Shown: in pieces, positions 25,089-34,843 of the stretch
How positions within the stretch are numbered: the first letter of the stretch is position 1
Layout: every line of letters starts with the position of its first letter
NCBI RefSeq assembly: GCF_025833875.1
Contig: NZ_JAOYOD010000001.1
Span: 1,550,001-1,614,000 of the forward strand
Length of the DNA: 64,000 bases
From: Reichenbachiella ulvae
GTDB taxonomy: Bacteria > Bacteroidota > Bacteroidia > Cytophagales > Cyclobacteriaceae
Direction: 5' to 3'
Position numbers and translations under genes: made by a program
Notes under the pieces: model-generated
What the model saw: only the letters and a program-made list of their open reading frames with translations
Database searches by the model: none
Told to the model about the DNA's origin: nothing

Positions 25089-26690
25089 TTATATTTTCGT
25101 TTTGTTTCGTATTGGTTGACCAGGATAAACCCCTTCCATCACCTTAGAATCTCTTACGACTACCGTACCATTGACTATGACATATGGAATGCCAGTGGAA
25201 GGCAAACCTCCTTTTGCCATGGTAGCATTGTCAGTGACAGTTTCTGGATCAAAAATGGTAATATCAGCATCTGCGCCTTCTTGAAGTCGACCTTTTCTTG
25301 TCATTTGCTTCACCCCATTATCCTGTAAAAACTGGGCTTGCATATAGCTCATTTTTGATATGGCTAACATCAGTGGCATTAAATTTTTCTCCCGAACCAA
25401 ACGTAAGGCTTTGGCATGAGATCCGGCCCCTCGTGGATGCCCTTGTGCAGACTCATATGGAGTCGACCATTCAAGCGCTAGCTCTCCGGTTTCGGTAATC
25501 GACAATGGTGCAGCATCAGATTCTATCATTGTGCTAGAGTCAGCTAATGCCTGTAGCATAATTTCTTCTTTGACGCCTCCAAAGATGACTGATGCTCCAG
25601 GTTGCGTTTTCAATAACTCGTCATATCTTTCTTTGGTAAGGGGTTTCATAGTAGCCACTTCAATAATATCCTCGTAGCTACGATCCATATTTCTCTGATA
25701 ATTATCAGGAGCCAGGTAATCCGCTCCAGCTACAGTTGCTCCTTGCCAATAAGGATAAATGGCAGCTACAGTATTCAGCCCATTATTTTTACAGGCTTTC
25801 ACAAGGTCGAGTGCCGCAGGGGTATAATTTAATGCCTGCTGGTGAAGGTGGCTTACGTACAATCCACCACCATAGGCTGCCACACTTGCCAGCATTTCCT
25901 GGGTCCCCAGGATACCTGTAGTTGGTGGCATTTGACTGGAAAATCTGCCGTGAAGCACCGTACTAAGACCATGTTCTCCCATTAACCTTTGCCACATGAT
26001 CGTTTCGCGGCTGGTTGTACCCCGAGTCATATATCCGGGTACTGCACCCAAACCTAGCGCTCCTTGCTCAACTCCTTCTTCAAGCATGGCTTCCATTTCA
26101 TTGATCTGCTCAGGAGATGGCAGAAACTCTGTCAATGACATATTGAAACCACTTTCGTTATGGGGATCAAATGCATCAAGGAGAATGGAAGCTGTGTTAG
26201 ATTGATAATCAGGGTTTGATAGTATTTCTCTCACAGCGGCAGCTGATACAGCGGCACCATAATTCGTTTGAGACTTACCCTCCAATTTGGCATACCAATC
26301 ATTTACAGGATAAGCGCCCGCTTCCATATCCAGTGGAGTGGTCACCCCATCCCGTAAGCTTAATTTTTGCCCAAAAGGGAAATCTGAAATATGTGAATGA
26401 ATATCGATAAACCCAGGAGCCACCACATGTCCCTTGGCATCAATGGTTTCTTTTCCAGAAATAGAATCCTCTGTAATCAGAGCTATTTTGCCATCCAAAA
26501 CACCAACATTCCGGAGACCGTCAAAATTCGTTTCAGGATCCATCACACGGCCATTCAATATCACTAAATCAAACTTTGTATCTGATGAAACTGCTGAATC
26601 TGAATTCGCATCACTGGCCTTTTCACCACATCCGATAAGTAGTGACAGACTCAGTAGACTCAAGAAGGAAATGAAGATGTTCTTTTTCAT
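25089..26690 (-). CDS. D-aminoacylase-like amidohydrolase lipoprotein (copy 2)
   Basis: 533 residues from the ATG at 26688-26690. This start gives a compact lipoprotein signal (MKKNIFISFLSLLSLSLLIGC); an ATG at 26717 overlapping the previous stop is possible but adds a nine-residue polar tail. The amidohydrolase-3 plan is clear: metal motif GFIDIHSH, catalytic region LRDGVTTPLDMEAG, GALGLGAVPGYM, SHLHQQAL, and the C-terminal strap GRLQEGADADITIFDPETV. Relatives remove acyl groups from N-acyl-D-amino acids. The lipid anchor places it outside the cytoplasm. Very similar to the upstream gene at 26714-28354, the result of tandem duplication. Confidence 0.85.
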   Translation of the reverse strand: MKKNIFISFLSLLSLSLLIGCGEKASDANSDSAVSSDTKFDLVILNGRVMDPETNFDGLRNVGVLDGKIALITEDSISGKETIDAKGHVVAPGFIDIHSHISDFPFGQKLSLRDGVTTPLDMEAGAYPVNDWYAKLEGKSQTNYGAAVSAAAVREILSNPDYQSNTASILLDAFDPHNESGFNMSLTEFLPSPEQINEMEAMLEEGVEQGALGLGAVPGYMTRGTTSRETIMWQRLMGEHGLSTVLHGRFSSQMPPTTGILGTQEMLASVAAYGGGLYVSHLHQQALNYTPAALDLVKACKNNGLNTVAAIYPYWQGATVAGADYLAPDNYQRNMDRSYEDIIEVATMKPLTKERYDELLKTQPGASVIFGGVKEEIMLQALADSSTMIESDAAPLSITETGELALEWSTPYESAQGHPRGAGSHAKALRLVREKNLMPLMLAISKMSYMQAQFLQDNGVKQMTRKGRLQEGADADITIFDPETVTDNATMAKGGLPSTGIPYVIVNGTVVVRDSKVMEGVYPGQPIRNKTKI

Positions 26691-26713
26691 GATTTTGATG
26701 GTCTCATAATATA

Positions 26714-28354
26714 TCATTGTTTTACAAGGTCATTTTTAATGGCCTTGCCGGGATAAACACCCTCCAATACTTTTGAATCTTTGACCACTACAGTACCATT
26801 AACCACAACATAGGGTATTCCTGTTGATGGTAAAGCCCCTTGCTTAAAGGTGGAGTTATCTGTCACTGTTTCCGGATTGAAGATTGTGATATCTGCATCT
26901 TTTCCAACTTGCAGCCTACCTTTCTGGGACATTACTTTTGCTCCATTTTCTTCGAGCCAGTTAGCCTGCATGAGGGTCATTTTTGAAATGGCCAGCATCA
27001 GTGGCATCAGCTCTTTTTCGCGTACAAGTTTCAACACCTTGGCATGGGTTCCAGCAGCTCTAGGGTGACCAGATACTGACTCAAAGGGTACATCAAAATC
27101 CATGGCTGATTTACCTGTTTCCGGTATTACCAATGGAGGCGCATCACTACCTACTACGGTTCTGGGGTCTGCTAATGCGCTAAGCATTCCTTTTTCTGAG
27201 ATCCCCCCAAAAATAACCTGTGCTTGTGGAGTCGTATTAACCATTTCCTCATAACGTTCTTTCGTCAAAGGATTCATGTTCGAGATTTCCAATAAATCAC
27301 CATAGTCACGACCCATATTGCGCACATAGGTTTCCGGCTTTAAATAATCAGCTGAAACAATGGTTTGACCCTGATAATAAGGATAGATCTCTGCAAGCAC
27401 CTTCATTCCTTTATTTTGGGCATCTTCGATGAGATCCAGTACAGCGGGTGTGAGATCAAGGGTTTGTTGATGGACATGATGAACATATAAACCTCCACCA
27501 TAGATACCCAGACTTGCTAGAAACTCTTGAGTCCCCAGAATACCAGATGTTGGAGGCATTTGGCTGGAGAACCGACCATGAATGTAAACCGCAAGTCCAT
27601 ACTTTCCAGCCACTTGTTGCCACATGATTGTCTCTTCACTTTTCGTTCCATTGGTCATGTAGCCCGGCAAACCTCCAATACCAAGGCCTCCCTGTTCGAC
27701 CCCTTCTATAAACATTTGCCTCATTTCTTCTAACTGTTCAGGTGTTGCCAAAAGGGTCGCAAATTGAAGATCGGGGTTACTTTCTGTATCGGCATTCGTG
27801 ATATCCATAACAAAAGAACCTGAATTGGTATTATAATCTGGATGTGCAACCTTTTCTCGAATTCCTGCCGTTGAAACTGTGGCGCCATAGTTGGTTTGTG
27901 AACGTCCTTCCAATTGTTTGTACCACATGTCAATCGGGTAGCCGCCTGCTTCCATCTCCAAAGGAGTTGTGACGCCATCACGTAGAGCTATCCTTTGACC
28001 GAACGGCGTATTTGCTATATGATTATGGAAATCAATGAATCCCGGGGCTACTACTTGTCCCGTGGCATCAATTGTTTCCTTGCCTGAAATAGACTCCTCT
28101 GTAATTAGGGCAATTTTTCCATCCAAAACACCGACATTCCGGAGACCGTCGAAATTTGTTTCGGGATCCATCACACGACCATTTAAGATAACTATATCAA
28201 ACTCAGTATCAGTAGAGGCTGCAGGGACTGATGATTCTTCAGTCGTATTAGCGGGTTTATCTTCACATCTGGTAAAAACTATCAGACACATCAGACATAA
28301 TATGCTCAAAAAGGTCATGCCTTTTGTAATTTGTCTTCTTTTGTGTGTTTTCAT
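26714..28354 (-). CDS. D-aminoacylase-like amidohydrolase lipoprotein (copy 1)
   Basis: 546 residues. N terminus has a signal with FTRC as the probable lipobox. Metal-binding GFIDFHNH, LRDGVTTPLEMEAGGYPI and the C-terminal GRLQVGKDADITIFNPETVTDN segment parallel the copy downstream. The most diverged parts are the signal region and the central insert (SGSFVMDITNADTESNPDLQ). It starts 55 bases after the beta-lactamase gene's stop, and its stop overlaps a possible ATG of the next gene (ATGA). A secreted N-acyl-D-amino-acid deacylase or related hydrolase; substrate unknown. Confidence 0.85.
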   Translation of the reverse strand: MKTHKRRQITKGMTFLSILCLMCLIVFTRCEDKPANTTEESSVPAASTDTEFDIVILNGRVMDPETNFDGLRNVGVLDGKIALITEESISGKETIDATGQVVAPGFIDFHNHIANTPFGQRIALRDGVTTPLEMEAGGYPIDMWYKQLEGRSQTNYGATVSTAGIREKVAHPDYNTNSGSFVMDITNADTESNPDLQFATLLATPEQLEEMRQMFIEGVEQGGLGIGGLPGYMTNGTKSEETIMWQQVAGKYGLAVYIHGRFSSQMPPTSGILGTQEFLASLGIYGGGLYVHHVHQQTLDLTPAVLDLIEDAQNKGMKVLAEIYPYYQGQTIVSADYLKPETYVRNMGRDYGDLLEISNMNPLTKERYEEMVNTTPQAQVIFGGISEKGMLSALADPRTVVGSDAPPLVIPETGKSAMDFDVPFESVSGHPRAAGTHAKVLKLVREKELMPLMLAISKMTLMQANWLEENGAKVMSQKGRLQVGKDADITIFNPETVTDNSTFKQGALPSTGIPYVVVNGTVVVKDSKVLEGVYPGKAIKNDLVKQ

Positions 28355-28409
28355 AATATATTAATACTTTGATTATCTTAATAAATAAGATAGAATCTCA
28401 TCAATTTGA

Positions 28410-29381
28410 CTATTCTGAGATTAATACAAAATAGTCATAAAGTGTTCGTGACACTTCGGCTATGGCACGATCCCGATCAGACTGTGGTGTGGCACTACCA
28501 CGAGTAAAAACTACAATTGCGAACCGATGCCCATCCGGCAGTGTGATATATCCCACGTCGTTAGCTATTCCTCCCAGTGTCCCCGTTTTATGTGCCACCG
28601 GAGTTTCCCCAGGGAGTAATCCACGGAGACGATTTGGTCCGGTAACGGTTCGGGACATAATGCCAAGAAGAAAAGCAGTGTTTTCATTATTGATTACTTT
28701 ACCTTCATATATCATAGTCAATAGGTTTAACATTGCCCTGGGAGTAGACTTATCCTTTGAATCCGCTTCAAACTCAGATTGCGGATCATTTGCTATTGCG
28801 GGATCAGCACTCAGGTTTTTAATCGCCTCTTTCATATTTTCACGACCAGGTTCCTGGCCATAGAAATCGCGTGAATAGTCACTGGTAGTTCGGTCCATAT
28901 GCATGCCTTTAATGCCCAGTTGCTTCATGTGGTCGTTTACAGCTGCAGGGCCGCCCGCTAGTCTCAGTGCTACATTGGTTGCAGTATTGTCACTATGTGT
29001 AATCATTACCTCCATAATATTGGCCAGCGAAAGGGCAACTCCCTGGTGAATGAAATTGGATGCAATAATGTCAGACAACACCCATTCTTCATCTTTGATC
29101 TCGATTATTTTTGTGAGACTCAATTCACCTGATTCGACTTTACTTAATAAAGTCACCGCTATTGCTATTTTGTAGGTGCTGGCCATTGGAAACGGATCGT
29201 CTCCATTTAGAAAAACCTGTTTTCCAGTCTTCAAATCTTGTGCTGCCACGCCGATATAACCTACCAGTCCTTCAGAAACATTTCCCAAGGCTTCAGATAC
29301 CCTTTGAGTATCCTGACCAAAGGCTGTGAAGCCAGAGGTTAGGATAAACACCATAATGAATATGCTGGAGCGTAATTTCAT
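28410..29381 (-). CDS. Class A beta-lactamase homologue
   Basis: 323 residues from the ATG at 29379-29381, giving a signal peptide (cleavage after TAFG); a longer start 13 codons upstream would overlap the amidohydrolase gene. The serine-lactamase motifs are STYK at 68-71, SDN at 130-132 and KTG at 265-267. The omega-loop Glu is not obvious: between DRTTSDY and the STPRAM anchor there are about 40 residues, longer than the classical loop, and SEFEAD (202-207) is the best candidate for the Glu166 site. So the fold is certain but hydrolytic efficiency against beta-lactams is not. Confidence 0.85.
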   Translation of the reverse strand: MKLRSSIFIMVFILTSGFTAFGQDTQRVSEALGNVSEGLVGYIGVAAQDLKTGKQVFLNGDDPFPMASTYKIAIAVTLLSKVESGELSLTKIIEIKDEEWVLSDIIASNFIHQGVALSLANIMEVMITHSDNTATNVALRLAGGPAAVNDHMKQLGIKGMHMDRTTSDYSRDFYGQEPGRENMKEAIKNLSADPAIANDPQSEFEADSKDKSTPRAMLNLLTMIYEGKVINNENTAFLLGIMSRTVTGPNRLRGLLPGETPVAHKTGTLGGIANDVGYITLPDGHRFAIVVFTRGSATPQSDRDRAIAEVSRTLYDYFVLISE

Positions 29382-29388
29382 GGTATTT

Positions 29389-30723
29389 CTAGTTGAGCAA
29401 GTTTTTATAAACTTTTCCATCCTTCATGATGACCAGAAAGTTTTTATCAGGGTCAGCCACTAAATCTAGATTTTCTAATGGGTTACCATCTACGATAATT
29501 AAATCCGCATAAGCACCTTCTTTAACTACTCCTAACGGACCTTCCTTATAGGGATGTCTGGGACCCGATAACTCCATCATTCTTGCATTTTCTGATGTTG
29601 CCATTTTTAGTGCTTCATATGGAGTTAACCAACGCGTGAGTTTAGCGAGCAATTTCCCTTGCTTAGCCGCATTTTCAGCACCCATAAACAAGTCTGTTCC
29701 AAAAGCCATATTCACTCCTATCTTTTTTGCCAGTTGATAGACGTCGTCCGTTCCCTTGGTTACCTCCTCAAACTTTCTGTTTGACTCTGGATTCGGGAAC
29801 TTATCCGCATCTTCATCATTCAAAATAGGCTGTGTGCTTAACCATACATCATTGTCCTTCATCATTTGAAGAGTCTCCCGTCCAATGAGCATACCATGTT
29901 CTATGCTTTTGATTCCTGCCTTTACTGCCGTTTGTACTGCATCATCTGTAAAGATGTGCGCCCCAACATAACTGTTATAACTATTAGCAACATCTACAAT
30001 GGCTTTCATTTCTTCATAAGAATACTGTCGAACATCGATTGGGTCATAACTAGAAGCGACTCCCCCTCCACCTGCAATTTTGATTTGAGATGCTCCTAAC
30101 ATGAATGCTTCACGGGTACGCTTACGGACATCCGGAACCCCATCGGCTATGGCTGTCATTCCTACTTCCTCCCAGTAAGTCATATTGCCTGTTCTGTCAG
30201 GTATTTGATTGGGTAACCTATAGTCAAAATGTCCTCCAGTCTGACTAATCATTGGACCGGAAGGCAGTATTCGTGGCCCTACTACCAATCCCTCATCGAT
30301 GAGCTTTTTTAGACTAAAAACGTTGCCCCCCATGTCTCGAACGGTTGTAAAACCTCTCATAAGGGTTTTAGGAGAGGCAATCGTACTCCTAATACCTACT
30401 TCATAGGCGTCTCCTGAAAGCACAAAAGTCATAGGTAATTCTGCTAAGGCCATGTGCCAGTGCACATCTATCAAACCAGGAATGATGGTTTTACCAGTAG
30501 CATCTATTACAGTCGCTCCTTGTGGAGCTTTGATGCTCGCACCAACCTGTTTAATCAAATTATTCTCGATGAGTATATCACCATCTATTAACTTTTCGTT
30601 GACACCATCAAAAATCTTCGCATTGGTGATTAAGGTTATAGCAACTTCTTCCTGAGCATAAGACACAAAGCTTATGCAAATAAGAATGGCTGGTATGTAA
30701 ATCAGGCGGATTAACTTTTTCAT
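29389..30723 (-). CDS. Secreted metal-dependent amidohydrolase (copy 3 of 3)
   Basis: 444 residues with a signal peptide (SYAQ). Imidazolonepropionase/prolidase-like TIM barrel: DVHWH metal pair at about 88-92, the carbamylated Lys in ASQIKIAGGGG, His in VGAHIFTD and IEHGM, and Asp in AFGTDLF. The C-terminal cap is GAYADLIIVDGNPLENLDLV. Relatives hydrolyse dipeptides with C-terminal proline, or lactam and amide rings. It is the third of a tandem triplicate and directly precedes the beta-lactamase gene by 7 bases. The N-terminal segment after DVHWH (MALAELPMTFVLSG) differs from the other two copies and could alter substrate choice. Confidence 0.85.
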   Translation of the reverse strand: MKKLIRLIYIPAILICISFVSYAQEEVAITLITNAKIFDGVNEKLIDGDILIENNLIKQVGASIKAPQGATVIDATGKTIIPGLIDVHWHMALAELPMTFVLSGDAYEVGIRSTIASPKTLMRGFTTVRDMGGNVFSLKKLIDEGLVVGPRILPSGPMISQTGGHFDYRLPNQIPDRTGNMTYWEEVGMTAIADGVPDVRKRTREAFMLGASQIKIAGGGGVASSYDPIDVRQYSYEEMKAIVDVANSYNSYVGAHIFTDDAVQTAVKAGIKSIEHGMLIGRETLQMMKDNDVWLSTQPILNDEDADKFPNPESNRKFEEVTKGTDDVYQLAKKIGVNMAFGTDLFMGAENAAKQGKLLAKLTRWLTPYEALKMATSENARMMELSGPRHPYKEGPLGVVKEGAYADLIIVDGNPLENLDLVADPDKNFLVIMKDGKVYKNLLN

Positions 30724-30787
30724 AGGATTAAGTTTTAATTGTAATATTCGAATTAGAAAAGAAAATCTAGTAGCCTCTAGCTAAGTG

Positions 30788-30814
30788 AAGGAGAGCTAAA
30801 AAGGAGCTCTCCTT
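30788..30814. terminator. Perfect hairpin between amidohydrolase copies
   Basis: AAGGAGAGCT and AGCTCTCCTT form a perfect 10-bp stem around a 7-base loop. On the minus strand, along which the genes run, the hairpin follows the stop of copy 2 by eight bases, but the downstream T run is weak. It could be an mRNA-stability or partial-termination element separating copies 2 and 3. Confidence 0.5.
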
Positions 30815-30822
30815 CCTTTTGT

Positions 30823-32154
30823 TTATAGCGTATTTTTATAAATCTCACCGTCCTTCATGATTACCTTAAAGTTCTTTTCAGGATCAGCTATTAGGTTTAG
30901 GTTCTCTAAAGGGTTTCCATCCACAATAATTAAATCGGCGTAGGCTCCTTCTTTAACAACACCAAGAGGGCCATCCTGGTAGGGGTGACGGGGACCACTC
31001 ATTTCCAATAATCTGGCATTTTCAGAAGTATATATCTTCAAAGCCTCATAAGGTGAAAACCATTTCCCCAACCTTACAACATATTCGTTCTGCTGTAGCG
31101 CAGTTTCAGGACCAAAAAGATGGTCTTTACCAACCGCAATATTTACCCCTACTTTTTTAGCCAACGGAAACACTTTATCAATGGCTTCAACTATACCTTC
31201 GAACTTAGACTGGCTTAAGGGGTTATCCCAAGTCATATCCTCCACAAAAACAGGCTGAAGAGATAGCCATGCACCCTTTTCTTTCATTAATTTAAGTGTT
31301 TCTTCACTTACAAAAAAACCGTGTTCAATACACATTACACCTGCTTCTATGGATTTTCGTACTCCCTCATCTGTATATACATGAGACGTTACATAGGTAT
31401 TGTAATTCTTAGCTTCTTCTACCACCGCTTTTATTTCATCAGTAGAATACTCGGTTACATCGAGGGGATCAAATTCTGAAGCCACACCACCACCGGTTGT
31501 GATCTTTATTTGTGTGGCACCCATCTTTAAAATGTCTCGAGTTCTTAGCCTAACTTCATCTACTCCGTCCGAGGTCATTGCCATCCAATTTCGCTCCCAA
31601 TAGTTCATGTAGTCTTTATCTCGTGGAATCTCCAGTTTGCCGTAGTAATCTGCATGACCTGAGGTTGGGCTCATGAATGGCCCAGCAGGAAGAATTCGGT
31701 GGCCCGGATATTCTCCTGCATCAATCAATTTTTTGATGGCGAAGGGATTTCCGCCTGGATCTCTAACCGTTGTAAAACCACGTAGCAGGGTTTTCTCGGC
31801 TCCTGTCATACTTCGAATGGCAACCTCTGGCATATCCCCCTGATTTAGAAAAAGAACAGCTGCGGGTGTGTAGGCATAGGTGGTATGCCAGTGGGCATCT
31901 ATCAATCCAGGTATGATCGTTTTACCCGCAGCATCCAATACAGTTGCTCCTTTGGGAGCCTCAATGCTTCCACCGACTTGCTTTATTAAATTGTTTTCGA
32001 TCAGTACATCTCCATCAATCAACTTTTCATTTACACCATCAAACACCTTTGCATTAGTGATTAGAGTGTATTTAACTTCATCCTGACCATAGGATATAAA
32101 ACTGATACATGTCAAAATGACTGTTACATAAATTAGACGAATTAACTTTTTCAT
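30823..32154 (-). CDS. Secreted metal-dependent amidohydrolase (copy 2 of 3)
   Basis: 443 residues with a signal peptide ending SYGQ. Metal residues as in the other copies: DAHWH, ATQIKITTGGG (Lys), TSHVYTDEGV, IEHGFF, and the Asp of AVGKDHLF. In this copy the residue before that Asp is Lys where the other two have Thr (GKD against GTD), beside a catalytic position. The C terminus ends MKDGEIYKNTL. It is closest to copy 1 (32262-33584). A periplasmic location is inferred from the signal. Confidence 0.85.
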   Translation of the reverse strand: MKKLIRLIYVTVILTCISFISYGQDEVKYTLITNAKVFDGVNEKLIDGDVLIENNLIKQVGGSIEAPKGATVLDAAGKTIIPGLIDAHWHTTYAYTPAAVLFLNQGDMPEVAIRSMTGAEKTLLRGFTTVRDPGGNPFAIKKLIDAGEYPGHRILPAGPFMSPTSGHADYYGKLEIPRDKDYMNYWERNWMAMTSDGVDEVRLRTRDILKMGATQIKITTGGGVASEFDPLDVTEYSTDEIKAVVEEAKNYNTYVTSHVYTDEGVRKSIEAGVMCIEHGFFVSEETLKLMKEKGAWLSLQPVFVEDMTWDNPLSQSKFEGIVEAIDKVFPLAKKVGVNIAVGKDHLFGPETALQQNEYVVRLGKWFSPYEALKIYTSENARLLEMSGPRHPYQDGPLGVVKEGAYADLIIVDGNPLENLNLIADPEKNFKVIMKDGEIYKNTL

Positions 32155-32216
32155 AGGACAATAATTATTATTTATAACATAGAAAATTGGCTGGCGGCCT
32201 TTTTGTAAGGCAAATA

Positions 32217-32247
32217 GTAAAAAGAAGAACTCTTTACTGAGTCCTTC
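32217..32247 (-). terminator. Rho-independent terminator between amidohydrolase copies 1 and 2
   Basis: On the minus strand GAAGGACTC pairs with GAGTTCTTC (one G.T) around a six-base loop, followed by TTTTTAC. It lies 15 bases after the copy 1 stop and suggests at least partial termination within the array. Confidence 0.65.
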
Positions 32248-32261
32248 ATTATTATTAAAGT

Positions 32262-33584
32262 TTAAAGAGTGTTTTTATAAATTTTTCCATCTTTCATGAT
32301 GACCTTAAAGTTCTTCTCCGGATCCCCCACTAATTCCAATTCCTTCAAAGGATTACCATCAACAATGATTAAGTCTGCATAGGCTCCTACTTTCACTACA
32401 CCTAATGGCCCTTCTTGGTAAGGGTGTCTAGGGCCTGCCAACTCCAACAACCTGGCATTTTCTGAAGTTGCTATTTTTAACACTTCATAAGGTGTAAACC
32501 ATTCTCCCATGCGAACAAGGTACGTGCTTTGCTGTTTGGCTTTAGATGCATCCATTAGCTGGTCAGTACCAAATGCGATATTAACTCCTATTTTTTTTGC
32601 TCTTGGATACAACTCATCAACTGCATCTGTCACTTGTTTGAATTTGGCCGCACTAAGCGGGTTAGACCAATTCATATCTTCTTCCTTCATGGCTTGTGCA
32701 CTCAGCCATGCCCCTTTTTCTTTCATCAACTTTAAGGTTTCATCAGAGGCAAAAAATCCGTGCTCAATACACTTAATCCCTGCTTCTACCGAAGTACGCA
32801 CTCCCTTGTCTGTCATCACATGAGCAAGTACATAAGTATTATAATTGTTAGCTTCTTCCACCACAGCTTTTATCTCATCGACAGAATACTCACTAACATC
32901 CAATGGATCAAACTCAGAGGATACACCACCACCAGTACATATCTTGATCTGCGTAGCTCCCATTTTCAATATATCTCTAGTTCTTAGACGCACTTCATTG
33001 ACTCCATCAGAAGTCATAGACATCATATTTTGCTCCCAATAATTAATGTATCGCTTATCTCTTGGAGTTTCCAACCTACCATAGTGATCTGCATGTCCTG
33101 TCGTTGGACTCATGAATGGACCAGAGGGTAAAATGCGGTGTCCCGGGTATTCTCCAGAATCAATTAACTTCTTGATTGCAAAAGGGTTCCCTCCCGGATC
33201 TCTTACCGTAGTGAAGCCCCTAAGCAGAGTCTCTTTGGCTCCAGTCATACTAATAATAGCCACTTCAGCCATATCCCCAGTATTAGCCAATAGAATGGAG
33301 GCTGGTGTATATGCATAGGTGGTATGCCAATGTGCATCGATTAAACCAGGAATCACCGTTTTGCCCTGGCCATCAATCACTTCGGCCCCATCTGGCACCT
33401 TGATTCCTTTGGCTATTTGCTTGACTAGGTTCCCTTCTACCAAAATGTCTGTTCCTTGTATCAATTTTTCGTTAACCCCATCGAACACATCTACATTTTG
33501 GATTACAATAGAAGGTGGTGACTGGGCTAATACCATCTGTACTAAGCTAAAAAGCAGTACTAGAATTAGGTTTAATTTTTTCAT
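32262..33584 (-). CDS. Secreted metal-dependent amidohydrolase (copy 1 of 3)
   Basis: 440 residues with a signal peptide ending VLAQ. Metal and catalytic pattern intact: DAHWH, ATQIKICTGGG, LAHVMTDKGV, IEHGFF, AFGTDQLM. It is close to copy 2, with many shared blocks such as DAHWHTTYAYTPA and RDILKMGATQIKI. The three copies lie head to tail, so they came from duplication; the central loops (LSAQAMKEEDMNWSNP here) differ between copies. It is 20 bases downstream of an Omp85-like barrel gene. Confidence 0.85.
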   Translation of the reverse strand: MKKLNLILVLLFSLVQMVLAQSPPSIVIQNVDVFDGVNEKLIQGTDILVEGNLVKQIAKGIKVPDGAEVIDGQGKTVIPGLIDAHWHTTYAYTPASILLANTGDMAEVAIISMTGAKETLLRGFTTVRDPGGNPFAIKKLIDSGEYPGHRILPSGPFMSPTTGHADHYGRLETPRDKRYINYWEQNMMSMTSDGVNEVRLRTRDILKMGATQIKICTGGGVSSEFDPLDVSEYSVDEIKAVVEEANNYNTYVLAHVMTDKGVRTSVEAGIKCIEHGFFASDETLKLMKEKGAWLSAQAMKEEDMNWSNPLSAAKFKQVTDAVDELYPRAKKIGVNIAFGTDQLMDASKAKQQSTYLVRMGEWFTPYEVLKIATSENARLLELAGPRHPYQEGPLGVVKVGAYADLIIVDGNPLKELELVGDPEKNFKVIMKDGKIYKNTL

Positions 33585-33604
33585 ATTTACTTTATGTTAA
33601 TTTA

Positions 33605-34681
33605 TTAAAATGCTTCTCCGATTCTAAAGTTGAGGCTCCAGTCATCTTTACCCAATGCCGCATCTATACCCACATTGAACTTTATATCCTTGAAAGCTCT
33701 GTATCGAAGGCCTACTCCCCCTCCAGGCAGCAAGTCTCCATTGAATTCTTCGTTGTCTGAACCATATAGAGTGGCAAGCCCTGCAAAACCTACCAATCCA
33801 AATCGTCGGGCAAGATTGAGTCTATATTCCGCCTGTAAAGCCACAACTATATCTCCCCGATACTTTCCCTCGGCATAGCCTCTTAGGTCTGTGCCGCCTA
33901 CAATTGTTTGCTGTTCGAATGGGATACTACCCAATCCAAAAAAACCTGAAAATCTGGCTGCCAGTACATCCTTTTTGTCCCGGATAGGAAAATAAGTATT
34001 ATAAAAGGCATTGATTCGATTCGCCTGGGCTTCATTGCCCAACCATTCGCTATAATGAATCCATTTGGCATCTATTAATCTCCCAGAAGAGGGATAATAC
34101 ACGTCATTTCTATAATCGTACTGGGCGTTGATTTCTAGTCCACTGGTTTCTGTGGACGTAGGTGGGGAGATGTTATTTTCATACTCTGTATCATATTGGG
34201 CATAGATATATGTCACCCCACCATATAGACCGGGTATAACCCTTCTTTGAATACCCACACTGGCCATCAGTACATTGGTGGTATAGTCATAAAAAGCCAC
34301 CGAACTAAAATCGTTCAAGAAAAACTGAGAGCTAATGTCTCCATTAAACACATAGACGGTTGACCTCCATCTATCTTCGGAAAAATAGAACTTATTGAAA
34401 ACACCAAGGATATACGAATTATTGCTGGTGTAAACCCCTGTAATACCTGATAATGATTTAGGTGAAATAGAGTCCTCTTTATTCAGCTTATACATAGCCA
34501 TAGGCACAACCCCAAACATGAATTTCAGATTCCTGTTATAGCTGAGGTATGGCATAAGGCTGAAATTAGCACTTTTTACCTTGACCTGCTCATCCAATGC
34601 GCTATCATATAGGACAGGTAGCGCATGCACACTTAGGTAAGTGGAGATAGTAAACAAGATAGTCAGAATATACGCTCTCAT
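33605..34681 (-). CDS. Omp85-like barrel without POTRA domains (1)
   Basis: 358 residues with a signal peptide. The whole mature part resembles only the 16-strand C-terminal barrel of BamA/TamA: YDYRNDVYYPSSGRLIDAKWIHYS, then the conserved GGTDLRGY (VRGF/Y motif near 266) and the final strand KDDWSLNFRIGEAF. No POTRA repeats are present, so it is not the essential BamA. It leads directly into the amidohydrolase triplicate by 20 bases, suggesting it secretes or admits something for them. Confidence 0.8.
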   Translation of the reverse strand: MRAYILTILFTISTYLSVHALPVLYDSALDEQVKVKSANFSLMPYLSYNRNLKFMFGVVPMAMYKLNKEDSISPKSLSGITGVYTSNNSYILGVFNKFYFSEDRWRSTVYVFNGDISSQFFLNDFSSVAFYDYTTNVLMASVGIQRRVIPGLYGGVTYIYAQYDTEYENNISPPTSTETSGLEINAQYDYRNDVYYPSSGRLIDAKWIHYSEWLGNEAQANRINAFYNTYFPIRDKKDVLAARFSGFFGLGSIPFEQQTIVGGTDLRGYAEGKYRGDIVVALQAEYRLNLARRFGLVGFAGLATLYGSDNEEFNGDLLPGGGVGLRYRAFKDIKFNVGIDAALGKDDWSLNFRIGEAF

Positions 34682-34843
34682 TTAGGTAGATTAGTTAGTT
34701 AAATGGCAATACGGCAACCGAAATGGTAATGGTTTTTTTCAAATTTAGAATGATAGCTAATCGGTCAATACCCTATTCATTCTTTCAATTATTCAAAGTG
34801 TATTTCCTTCAATAGCTCAGGACAAAACGCTTCTTAAGGCAAC

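Noticed and set aside
26691..26717. ATGA-coupled earlier start for the second D-aminoacylase gene
   Set aside because: Adds a polar nine-residue tail before the lipoprotein signal; the ATG at 26688 gives a standard signal. Remains possible.
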